Shown here: positions 1 through 6,792 of the stretch, piece by piece
Layout: the number at the start of each line of letters is the position of its first letter
Numbering within the stretch: the stretch's first letter is position 1
Origin: Streptomyces jeddahensis
GTDB lineage: Bacteria > Actinomycetota > Actinomycetes > Streptomycetales > Streptomycetaceae
Length of the DNA stretch: 64,000 nt
Direction of reading: 5' to 3'
NCBI RefSeq assembly: GCF_001642995.1
Contig: NZ_LOHS01000097.1
Location: forward strand, 29,594 to 93,593
The notes under the pieces: generated by a model
Database searches by the model: none
What the model saw: only the letters and a program-made list of their open reading frames with translations
Told to the model about the DNA's origin: nothing
Position numbers and translations under genes: made by a program

Positions 1-1330
1 GGGCGCCGGTCGCCGCGGTGAGCTTCACGTAGTCCTTGGGAGCCGTCAGCTTGTCGAACAGCTGGCGCGGCTGGCCCGGATAGAACTGCTCGTCGTCGTA
101 GTCGAGGACCAGCGTGGGCGCCTTGATACGGCCCACGACGCTCGTGATGTTCAGCGACTCGATGAGTCTGGCGGGCGTGTAGAAGTCGGTGAACATCTTG
201 CCCTCGCGGGCGTCGAGCATCGCCGGCACCGAGAACGGCTCGATGCGCTTCTTCAGCGTCGCGGCCGCGGACGGAGGCAGCTCGGGGACGACCTCCTTGT
301 TCCAGATGTCGTTGGTCTCCGCCTTGTCCGGGGTGAGGATCTTGCGGATCTCCGGGGGAAAGCCCAGCCAGGGCGCGAGCACGCCGGGCATCGCCACCAG
401 GGCGGCGATCCTGCTCTCGAAGGCCGCAGCCCGCGGCGCCAGGCACCCGGCCATGCTCAGCCCGGTCAGGGCGATCTTGCCCGTGTCCACGTCCGAGCGG
501 GCGGCCAGCCAGTCGACGAGCGGCGTGACCACGGTCTCCCAGCGCGGCGTGAAGACCACCCGGTCCACGAAGAGAAGCTGCCCCTGGCCGGGCCCGTCGT
601 ACACGAGTGCGTTCCAGCCGCGCTCCAGAGCGGCTGCGACGCCGTAGGTCCACATGTCGACGTTCTGGCCGTCGCTGCCGTTCGTGAGGATCACGGTGGG
701 GCGCCGCTCGCCGGAGCCGTCCGGCCGGAAGAACCACACGGGGAGCGGGGCCCTGCCGTACGGGACGTTCGCGGTCACGGGTGCCGGGTCGCACAGCTCG
801 CAGAACCTGTCCCAGGCGCCGCGCCCGGCCCTGTACAGCTGCTCCTCGCTGCCGGGGTCGTCGGAGCCGAGTACGAAGAACAGCGCCTGGGCGTAGTACT
901 GCGCGGCGCGCAGCGCACGGAAGCGCCTGGTCTGCGCCCCGGGCTTGGCGCCCTGGGGCGCCTCCATCAGCCGATCGCCGAGCTTCCTGAACGTGTCGGT
1001 GTACGTCTGCTCGGAGAGACCGGCCTTGTTGATCGCGTTCACCGCGGTGAGCACCTCGCCCACCTCACTCGCACCGTGACCGGCCCCGCCGAGAGCGATG
1101 AGCGCGTTGAAGTTGAAGGCCGGGTCTTTGAAGAGCGTCATCACGCCGGGGGTGGGACCGCCCTCCGGGGCGGAGGCCGACGCCGTGGGGCTGGGAGTGG
1201 GGGCGGTCGCGGGCGACGCGCCCGAGGGCGTGCATCCGGCGGTCAGCACCGCACCCGCCCCACCGACGAGCCCGGCGAGAGCGGTACGGCGGTCGGGACC
1301 GGATGCATGATCACTCGAAACGTGCGTCAT
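1..1330 (-). CDS. Tat-exported lipoprotein, alpha/beta hydrolase (3' end cut by window)
   Basis: The start is the ATG at 1330; the gene runs off the left edge, leaving about 443 codons. The N-terminus has a twin-arginine motif (GPDRRTALAGL) and a hydrophobic stretch ending in LTAGC, so I infer Tat export and lipid anchoring. A low-complexity Ala/Thr/Pro/Ser linker follows. The body has an alpha/beta-hydrolase nucleophile elbow, GLSMAG, preceded by an oxyanion-type segment (ILTNGSDG). The catalytic Asp/His lie near or beyond the edge and could not be confirmed. The fold resembles dipeptidyl peptidase or esterase relatives. The substrate is unknown. Confidence 0.75.
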   Translation of the reverse strand, partial: MTHVSSDHASGPDRRTALAGLVGGAGAVLTAGCTPSGASPATAPTPSPTASASAPEGGPTPGVMTLFKDPAFNFNALIALGGAGHGASEVGEVLTAVNAINKAGLSEQTYTDTFRKLGDRLMEAPQGAKPGAQTRRFRALRAAQYYAQALFFVLGSDDPGSEEQLYRAGRGAWDRFCELCDPAPVTANVPYGRAPLPVWFFRPDGSGERRPTVILTNGSDGQNVDMWTYGVAAALERGWNALVYDGPGQGQLLFVDRVVFTPRWETVVTPLVDWLAARSDVDTGKIALTGLSMAGCLAPRAAAFESRIAALVAMPGVLAPWLGFPPEIRKILTPDKAETNDIWNKEVVPELPPSAAATLKKRIEPFSVPAMLDAREGKMFTDFYTPARLIESLNITSVVGRIKAPTLVLDYDDEQFYPGQPRQLFDKLTAPKDYVKLTAATGA

Positions 1331-1519
1331 GCCAGCCGAAGGTACGAGCCGCGCCGTGGGCACCCTCTCCGCGACACCGGCCCTTCCCTCGAACGGCGCG
1401 TCAAGCGGTGCACGCCGTCTCCAGGTGATCGCGCACGGGTATGCGGGGGGATGAGCGCGCTGTGGTTGCGCGGAAAGTAAAGCCTTGACCTGGGGATTCC
1501 GGCCCACCACGATCACCGC

Positions 1520-2110
1520 ATGCAGGTTCGGGTCACGCTCATCGCTGCCGCACGTAGTTCCTCGCTGCTAGCGGAGCGCTTCGATGACGACCGGCCGCTC
1601 GACCGGGAAGGCTGGTACGAGGTGCAGCTCGCCGCCCCCGCCCTGATGCCGCTCGCGGCGGCTGAGCTGCGCTACTGCTCGCCCACCCCGCGCAGCCGGA
1701 CCACGGGCGACGTCCTCGGTCTCACGCCACTGGCCCAGCCTGCACTGCGCGACTGCGACATGGGCCGCTGGCGAGGCCTCACGCTCGCGGAGGTGACGGC
1801 TCGGGAACCGGCCGCCGTCGACGCATGGCTCGCCTACCCGCGCTCCACACCGCACGGCGGTGAGTCCCTGCTCGCGTTCATCTCCCGGGTGGGCCGCTGG
1901 CTGGACACCCGGCCCGCGGACGACGGCAGCAGAGTCGTCGCGGTGGCCGAGCCCGCGGTCGTCCGTGCGGCCCTCGTCTACGCGCTGAAGGCGCCCCCGT
2001 CGACGTACTGGAACATCGACGTCCGGCCTCTGTCGACGGCCACGCTCACCGGCCATGCCGGGCGGTGGAACCTGCGACTGGACCGCGAGAGGGGTCCGGC
2101 ACCGGCGTGA
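1520..2110 (+). CDS. Histidine phosphatase-fold protein lacking catalytic histidines
   Basis: This 196-residue protein follows the histidine phosphatase (phosphoglycerate mutase) layout: an N-terminal strand and loop, a central GESLLAFISRVGRWLD segment carrying the usual Glu, and a C-terminal strand where the second histidine normally sits. The first motif, normally RHG, reads AAARSS, and the second, normally a strand followed by His-Gly, reads VVAVAEPAVVR. Both catalytic histidines are therefore absent, and a phosphotransfer reaction by the usual mechanism is unlikely. Similar degenerate proteins occur in Streptomyces beside cobalt transporter genes as I recall, but no such gene is next to this one. 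Function unknown. Confidence 0.75.
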   Translation: MQVRVTLIAAARSSSLLAERFDDDRPLDREGWYEVQLAAPALMPLAAAELRYCSPTPRSRTTGDVLGLTPLAQPALRDCDMGRWRGLTLAEVTAREPAAVDAWLAYPRSTPHGGESLLAFISRVGRWLDTRPADDGSRVVAVAEPAVVRAALVYALKAPPSTYWNIDVRPLSTATLTGHAGRWNLRLDRERGPAPA

Positions 2111-2155
2111 CCGCGGGCCGGTGGACGCCGCCGCGTCCACCGGCCGACGAGCAGA

Positions 2156-3208
2156 TCAGACCGCGGGATCAGACTGCGCGGTCGTGCGCGCCGCCAGGTC
2201 CAGCGCGACGTCCGTGATCATGTCCTCCTGGCCGCCGACCATGCCGCGCATGCCGACCTCGACCAGGATCGCGCGGGTGTCCAGGCCGTAGCGGGCGGCC
2301 GCGGCCTCGGCGTGGCGCAGGAAGCTGGAGTAGACGCCCGCGTAACCGAGGCTCAGGGTCTCGCGGTCCACGCGGACTTCGCGGTCCTGCAGGGGGCGGA
2401 CGATGTCGTCGGCCGCGTCCATGAGCGGGAACAGGTCGCAGCCGTGCTTCCACCCCATGAGGTCGGCGACGGCGATGAACGCCTCCAGCGGGCAGTTGCC
2501 CGCGCCCGCGCCCTGGCCGGCGAGCGACGCGTCGACGCGCGTGCAGCCGTTCTCCACGGCGACGACGCTGTTGGCGACGCCCAGGGCCAGGTTGTGGTGC
2601 GCGTGGACGCCAAGCTCGGTGGCCGGGTCCAGTACGTCGCGGTAGGCGCGGAAGCGGTCGTGTACGCCGTCCATGGTCAGGCGGCCGCCGGAGTCGGTGA
2701 CGTACACGCAGTTGGCGCCGTACGACTCCATCAGCTTGGCCTGGCGGGCGAGTTCGGTGGGCTCGGCCATGTGGGACATCATCAGGAAGCCGGCGACGTC
2801 CATGCCCAGCTCGCGGGCTGCGGCGATGTGCTGGGCGGAGATGTCGGCCTCGGTGCAGTGCGTGGCGATGCGCACCGAGCGGATGCCGAGCGCGTGGGCC
2901 TGCTTGAGGTCGTGCAGGGTGCCGATACCGGGGAGCAGCAGGGTGGTGGGGATCGCGTTGCGGGCGACGTCCGCGACGGCCTCGATCCACTCCCAGTCGG
3001 TCTGGGCGCCGACCCCGTAGTTGATGCTCGAGCCGGACAGGCCGTCGCCGTGGGCGATCTCGATGGCGGCGACGCCCGCCGCGTCCAGGGCGGCGGCGAT
3101 CGTACGGGCCTGCTCGACGGTGTAGCGGTGCCGGACGGCGTGCATGCCGTCGCGCAGGGTGACGTCCTGGATGTACAGGGCGGGCGTGCTGTCGGGCTGT
3201 GCGGTCAT
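2156..3208 (-). CDS. 4-hydroxy-2-oxovalerate aldolase (DmpG/BphI/HsaF family)
   Basis: Catalyses retro-aldol cleavage of 4-hydroxy-2-oxoacids to pyruvate and an aldehyde, the last step of catechol meta-cleavage. The 350-residue length matches the family. Near the N-terminus VTLRDGMHA carries the metal and catalytic Arg/Asp/His; later come HAHHNLALG (metal-binding histidines) and GQGAGAGNCPLEAF. The start ATG overlaps the stop of the acetaldehyde dehydrogenase gene (ATGA), consistent with translational coupling and with the aldolase-dehydrogenase complex in which aldehyde is channelled between subunits. It is last of three genes in the operon. The exact chain length of the natural substrate (C5, or C6 as in steroid HsaF) cannot be told. 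Confidence 0.92.
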   Translation of the reverse strand: MTAQPDSTPALYIQDVTLRDGMHAVRHRYTVEQARTIAAALDAAGVAAIEIAHGDGLSGSSINYGVGAQTDWEWIEAVADVARNAIPTTLLLPGIGTLHDLKQAHALGIRSVRIATHCTEADISAQHIAAARELGMDVAGFLMMSHMAEPTELARQAKLMESYGANCVYVTDSGGRLTMDGVHDRFRAYRDVLDPATELGVHAHHNLALGVANSVVAVENGCTRVDASLAGQGAGAGNCPLEAFIAVADLMGWKHGCDLFPLMDAADDIVRPLQDREVRVDRETLSLGYAGVYSSFLRHAEAAAARYGLDTRAILVEVGMRGMVGGQEDMITDVALDLAARTTAQSDPAV

Positions 3209-4185
3209 CGGGCTGCCACCTTGCTGGAGCGGTGTGCGGCCATGCGTTCCGCGGTGCGCAGCGCGGCCGAGGTCATGATGTCGAGGTTTCCGGCGTACGA
3301 CGGCAGGTAGTGGGCGGCGCCCTCGACCTCGAGGAACACCGACACCTTCACCGCGTCGGTCACGCGGGAGCCTTTCGGCAGGAGGCCGCGCAGCGGGTCG
3401 TCGGCGGCGACGCGGTCGAACTGCACCTTCTGCTTCAGGCGGTATCCGGGTACGTAGCCCTGGACGCGGCCGACCATCTCCTCGATGGAGGCCGTGACCG
3501 CCTCCTGGTCGCACTCCGAGACCAGGCAGTGCACGGTGTCGCGCATGATCAGCGGCGGCTCGGCCGGGTTGAGGATGATGATCGCCTTACCGCGGGCGGC
3601 GCCGCCGACCTTCTCGATGGCCGAGGAGGTGGTCTCGGTGAACTCGTCGATGTTGGCCCGGGTGCCGGGGCCCGCCGAGCGGGACGAGATGGACGCGACG
3701 ATCTCGCCGTAGTGCACCGGCGTCACGGCCGAGATGGCGGAGACGATCGGGATGGTGGCCTGCCCGCCGCAGGTGACCATGTTGACGTTGCCCGCGTCCA
3801 GGTTGTCGTCGAGGTTGACGGGCGGGACGACGTACGGGCCGATGGCCGCCGGGGTCAGGTCGATGACGGTGCGGCCGAGGTCGCGCAGCACCTTGTCGTT
3901 GTAGCGGTGGGCACCGGCGGACGTGGCGTCGAAGACGATCTCGACGTCCGCGAACTCGTCCAGCTTGACCAGGCCGTCGACGCCCTCGTGGGTGGTGGCC
4001 ACCTTGAAGCGGCGGGCGCGGGCCAGACCGTCGGACTCGGGGTCGATACCGACCATCACGCCCATCTCGAGGCTCTCGGACAGGCGGAGCACCTTGATCA
4101 TGAGGTCGGTGCCGATGTTGCCCGAGCCGATGATGGCCACCTTGGTGCGGGCGCCGGCTTCGGGTGCGGGAGTGCTGGTGCTCAC
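3205..4185 (-). CDS. Acylating acetaldehyde dehydrogenase (MhpF/DmpF/HsaG family)
   Basis: Oxidises the aldehyde released by the downstream aldolase to acyl-CoA with NAD and CoA. The 326 residues start at GTG 4185 behind a GAAGGAGA ribosome site. A Rossmann motif (VAIIGSGNIGTDLMIK) opens the protein, VNMVTCGGQATIPI contains the catalytic cysteine, and SAGPGTRANIDEFTETTS is a conserved family segment. It overlaps both neighbours by four bases, so the three genes are tightly coupled. With the hydratase and aldolase it forms the complete lower meta-cleavage module. No ring-cleavage dioxygenase is present in the window. Confidence 0.93.
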   Translation of the reverse strand: MSTSTPAPEAGARTKVAIIGSGNIGTDLMIKVLRLSESLEMGVMVGIDPESDGLARARRFKVATTHEGVDGLVKLDEFADVEIVFDATSAGAHRYNDKVLRDLGRTVIDLTPAAIGPYVVPPVNLDDNLDAGNVNMVTCGGQATIPIVSAISAVTPVHYGEIVASISSRSAGPGTRANIDEFTETTSSAIEKVGGAARGKAIIILNPAEPPLIMRDTVHCLVSECDQEAVTASIEEMVGRVQGYVPGYRLKQKVQFDRVAADDPLRGLLPKGSRVTDAVKVSVFLEVEGAAHYLPSYAGNLDIMTSAALRTAERMAAHRSSKVAAR

Positions 4186-4994
4186 CGGTTGTCTCCTTCG
4201 GGGGCGAACGCGACGCGGACCGTGCCCAGGCCGGAGATGGATGCCTCGAACGTGTCGCCCGGGGCCGCGACGGCCATCGGGCCGAGCGCACCGGTCAGGA
4301 CGACGTCGCCGGCGCGCAGCGGGTCGCCCATGGCGGCGAGGGTGGAGGCGAGCCACACGGCGGCGTTGAGCGGGCCGCCCAGGCAGTCGGCGCCGGTGCC
4401 CTCGGAGACCGTCTTGTCGCCGCTGGTCATCGACATACGGACGCCGCGCAGGTCCACCTGCGTCAGCGGCACGGGCGTGCCGCCGAGCACGAACAGACCG
4501 GACGAGGCGTTGTCGGCGACGGTGTCGACGATGGTGATGTCCCAGCCCGCGATACGGCTGTCGACGAGCTCCAGGGCGGGCAGCGCGAAGTCGACCGCGC
4601 GCAGCACATCGGCCACAGTGCAGTCGCGGTGCGGCAGGTCGGCACCGAGGACCAGAGCAACCTCGGCCTCCACCTTGGGCTGCAGGAGCCGCCCCGCCTC
4701 GACCGTGCCGCCGTCGGCGACGGCCATGTCCGCGAACAGCGCGCCGAAGTCGGGCTGGCCGACGCCGAGCTGGGCCTGCACGGCCGGCGACGTCAGGCCG
4801 ATCTTGCGGCCGACGATACGGCGGCCCGCGGCCACGCCGCGCTCGACGTTCAGCCGCTGCACGGCGTAGGCCGCGTCGATGTCCGCGTCGCCGAGGAGGG
4901 CGCGTACGGGAGGGCACGCGACGCCGGTGCGGGTGGCCTCCACCAGGGCGTCGGCAGCCTTGGTCACGGCGGGGGAAAGGGCGTCGGAGCTCAT
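4182..4994 (-). CDS. 2-oxopent-4-enoate hydratase (MhpD/HsaE family)
   Basis: Hydrates 2-hydroxypenta-2,4-dienoate to 4-hydroxy-2-oxovalerate, feeding the aldolase encoded downstream. The 270-residue reading frame carries the fumarylacetoacetase-like hallmarks GRKIGLTSPAVQ and PKVEAEVALVLG, the latter with the metal-binding glutamates. I chose ATG 4994. It has no good ribosome site of its own, but it overlaps by ATGA the stop of a 16-codon reading frame that does have a strong GGAGG site. In-frame upstream GTG codons exist, so a slightly longer N-terminus is possible. It is the first gene of the operon, divergent from the IclR gene. Confidence 0.88.
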   Translation of the reverse strand: MSSDALSPAVTKAADALVEATRTGVACPPVRALLGDADIDAAYAVQRLNVERGVAAGRRIVGRKIGLTSPAVQAQLGVGQPDFGALFADMAVADGGTVEAGRLLQPKVEAEVALVLGADLPHRDCTVADVLRAVDFALPALELVDSRIAGWDITIVDTVADNASSGLFVLGGTPVPLTQVDLRGVRMSMTSGDKTVSEGTGADCLGGPLNAAVWLASTLAAMGDPLRAGDVVLTGALGPMAVAAPGDTFEASISGLGTVRVAFAPEGDNR

Positions 4995-5041
4995 GCGACG
5001 CACCGCCGAGGGGCGCTGGACGTGGTGCGGGGCGCTGACAT
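4991..5041 (-). CDS. Candidate 16-residue leader peptide coupled to the hydratase gene
   Basis: ATG 5041 lies six or seven bases after a GGAGG ribosome site and encodes MSAPRTTSSAPRRCVA. Its TGA overlaps the hydratase ATG. This would let ribosomes reach the hydratase start by reinitiation, since that start has no evident site. There is no codon cluster that suggests amino-acid sensing. It could be chance in GC-rich DNA; ribosome profiling would decide. Confidence 0.4.
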   Translation of the reverse strand: MSAPRTTSSAPRRCVA

Positions 5042-5173
5042 GCGACACCTCCGGGACGGGAACGGGGCGGGACCGAACGGATGCGGATACGAGTGCGGGT
5101 GACGGCAGCCGGAGCGGCGCCCGTGCCCGCGACACCTCTGGTATAGACGGGGCGTCGTTCGTGCGCCAAAGTT

Positions 5174-5192
5174 TGTTCCGTGACACGGAACA
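5174..5192. promoter_or_regulatory. Perfect 9-1-9 palindrome, probable IclR operator
   Basis: Arms TGTTCCGTG and CACGGAACA flank a single A. It lies in the divergent region between the IclR gene and the meta-cleavage operon, about 130 bases from the leader start of the operon, and it overlaps the upstream GTG start of the IclR gene. Palindromes with TTCC/GGAA half-sites are typical of IclR-family operators. Autoregulation plus control of the operon is my inference. Confidence 0.7.
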
Positions 5193-5929
5193 GCTCGGGC
5201 GGCAACATGCTGGACAAGGCCGTCACCCTCCTCGAAACCTTCCGTCCGGACGGCGGGACGTACCGCCTGACGGAACTCGCCGAGCGCACCGGCCTCACCA
5301 AGACCACCGTCTTCCGGATCGCGGCCGACCTCGTACGACTCGGTCTTCTGGAGCGCACAGGCGACACGTACCGGCTGGGCGGCAAGCTCTTCGAACTCGG
5401 CTCGCTGGTCCCGCGCCGCCAGGACCTCCGCGAGGCGGCGCTGCCGTTTCTGCAGGACCTCTTCGAGGCCACCCGCGAGACCGTGCACCTCGGGGTCCGC
5501 GAGGGCCACGAGGTCGTCTACGTCGAGCGGATCCACGGGCACGACGTGCTGCCGCTGCCCTCCCGGATCGGCGGCAGGCTCCCGCTCACCTGCACCGGTG
5601 TGGGCAAGGCCCTGCTGGCCTTCTCCGGCGCCGAGCTCGCCGAGGAGGTGCTCGCGCAGCCCCTGCCCAGCCTGACCCCGTACTCGATCACCGACCCGGC
5701 CCGCCTGCGTACGGCGATCGAGCAGGCGCAGGTATCGGGCCTGGCGTACGAGGAGCAGGAGGCCGCGCTCGGGGTGAGCTGCATCGCGGCCCCCGTCTTC
5801 GACGGGGCCGTCGCTGTCGCCGCGCTGTCCGTCGCGGTGCCGCGGGCGCGGTATCGGCCGGCGCAGCTGGCGCCGGCGGTACGGACCGCTGCACTTGGCT
5901 TGTCGCGGGTGTTGCGGTCTGGGGGCTGA
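5180..5929 (+). CDS. IclR-family transcriptional regulator
   Basis: The 249 residues have an N-terminal winged helix-turn-helix (LTELAERTGLTKTTVFRIAADLVRLGLLER) and a C-terminal effector domain typical of IclR proteins (LHLGVREGHEVVYVERI, LPLTCTGVGKALLAF, GVSCIAAPVFD). MhpR-type and other IclR members control aromatic catabolism, and this gene diverges from the lower meta-cleavage operon, so it probably regulates it in response to a pathway acid. The GTG at 5180 lies inside the palindromic operator. An in-frame ATG at 5207 (MLDKAVTLLE) is a plausible alternative start and would put the operator in the promoter or 5' leader. Confidence 0.88.
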   Translation: MTRNSSGGNMLDKAVTLLETFRPDGGTYRLTELAERTGLTKTTVFRIAADLVRLGLLERTGDTYRLGGKLFELGSLVPRRQDLREAALPFLQDLFEATRETVHLGVREGHEVVYVERIHGHDVLPLPSRIGGRLPLTCTGVGKALLAFSGAELAEEVLAQPLPSLTPYSITDPARLRTAIEQAQVSGLAYEEQEAALGVSCIAAPVFDGAVAVAALSVAVPRARYRPAQLAPAVRTAALGLSRVLRSGG

Positions 5930-5982
5930 CCCGGCGTCGGGGCTGGCCGGGGGTTGAACAGCGTGCCCTACGCAGAGGGGTT

Positions 5983-6062
5983 CCGCTGTGCCCACCCTCC
6001 CCCATTGCCTTAAGGGCATGGGAGGTACCCCCATCGCCCTGCGGAACGATTGCCCACAGCGG
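5983..6062. repeat. Intergenic palindromic repeat, copy A (long form)
   Basis: An 80-bp element bounded by inverted CCGCTGTG and CACAGCGG. It contains an inner palindrome centred on CTTAAG (CCATTGCCTTAAGGGCATGG). Related copies lie at 32974, 48641 and 58988. It sits just 3' of the IclR gene and of the convergent DUF6314 gene, where it could fold in both transcripts. Confidence 0.8.
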
Positions 6063-6082
6063 CGGTGGCGGTGGCCTCGCCC

Positions 6083-6526
6083 CTACCGCCTGGTGTACTC
6101 CGTGACCAGTACCAGATCCTTCGTCGGGCCCTTCACCCGCCACACCGTGCGCCACCTGTCGGCGCTCTGCGCCGTGAACTCGCCCCGGTAGAGGTCCGCC
6201 GCGCACGGGTGGTCGGCGACATGGTGGCCCGAGGTCAGGTCCAGGTCGTGGAACGGGCGCCCGTCGGAGAACTGGACCAGCGCGGCTCCGGCCGACGGGC
6301 CGGGCAGGAAACGGAGCGTGCGTTCGGCGGGCCGCGGTGTGCCCTGCCACACGAACGTGCCGGACTCCTCGTGCAGGAGGCCATCGCCGCTGTTCAGCGG
6401 CCCGAACACGGTCGTACCGCTGAAGTGTCCCTCCGCGCCGCTCGCGAGGTCCCGTACGGTGCGGTCCACGTCCCAGCTTCCGGCCAGGTAGGCCAGCACG
6501 TCGGGCACCGGCCAGAAGTCGTCCAT
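6083..6526 (-). CDS. DUF6314 family protein
   Basis: A 147-residue soluble protein without signal peptide or membrane segment. It begins MDDFWPVPDVLAYLAGSWDVDRTVRD and contains GLLHEESGTFVWQGTP and FHDLDLTSGHHVADHPCAADLYRGEF, a compact beta-rich pattern that I match to the actinobacterial DUF6314 family. A conserved His/Asp/Cys segment (HHVADHPC) may be functional, but no activity is known to me. It stands alone, transcribed toward the IclR gene. Confidence 0.7.
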   Translation of the reverse strand: MDDFWPVPDVLAYLAGSWDVDRTVRDLASGAEGHFSGTTVFGPLNSGDGLLHEESGTFVWQGTPRPAERTLRFLPGPSAGAALVQFSDGRPFHDLDLTSGHHVADHPCAADLYRGEFTAQSADRWRTVWRVKGPTKDLVLVTEYTRR

Positions 6527-6705
6527 GCTCTGCCACCTCCCTGTCCGGCCCCGGTCCGGCCTAGGTCCGGCCTCGGTCCGAGCCTACCCGCGCCGGATTC
6601 ACGCAGGTCAGAACCCTATGGCTGCTCTCCTGGCGAAGCGTCAATCAACGTCGGCCCGCCGGGACTTGGAGTCGACTTTCGTCTCAACTGCCCCTGCGCG
6701 ACCCA

Positions 6706-6734
6706 TTGACGCACCTCGGCCCCCTCCCTATCTT
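6706..6734 (+). promoter_or_regulatory. Candidate HrdB-type promoter for the arabinofuranosidase gene
   Basis: TTGACG at 6706-6711 and TATCTT at 6729-6734 are separated by 17 bases, a good match to the vegetative -35/-10 pattern. The predicted transcript would have a 5' leader of about 50 bases before the ATG at 6793. Confidence 0.55.
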
Positions 6735-6792
6735 GCCGTTCGGGTTATTGACCATCGTCCGATATTCCGAACAAACGAGCCGCGGAGTATCC

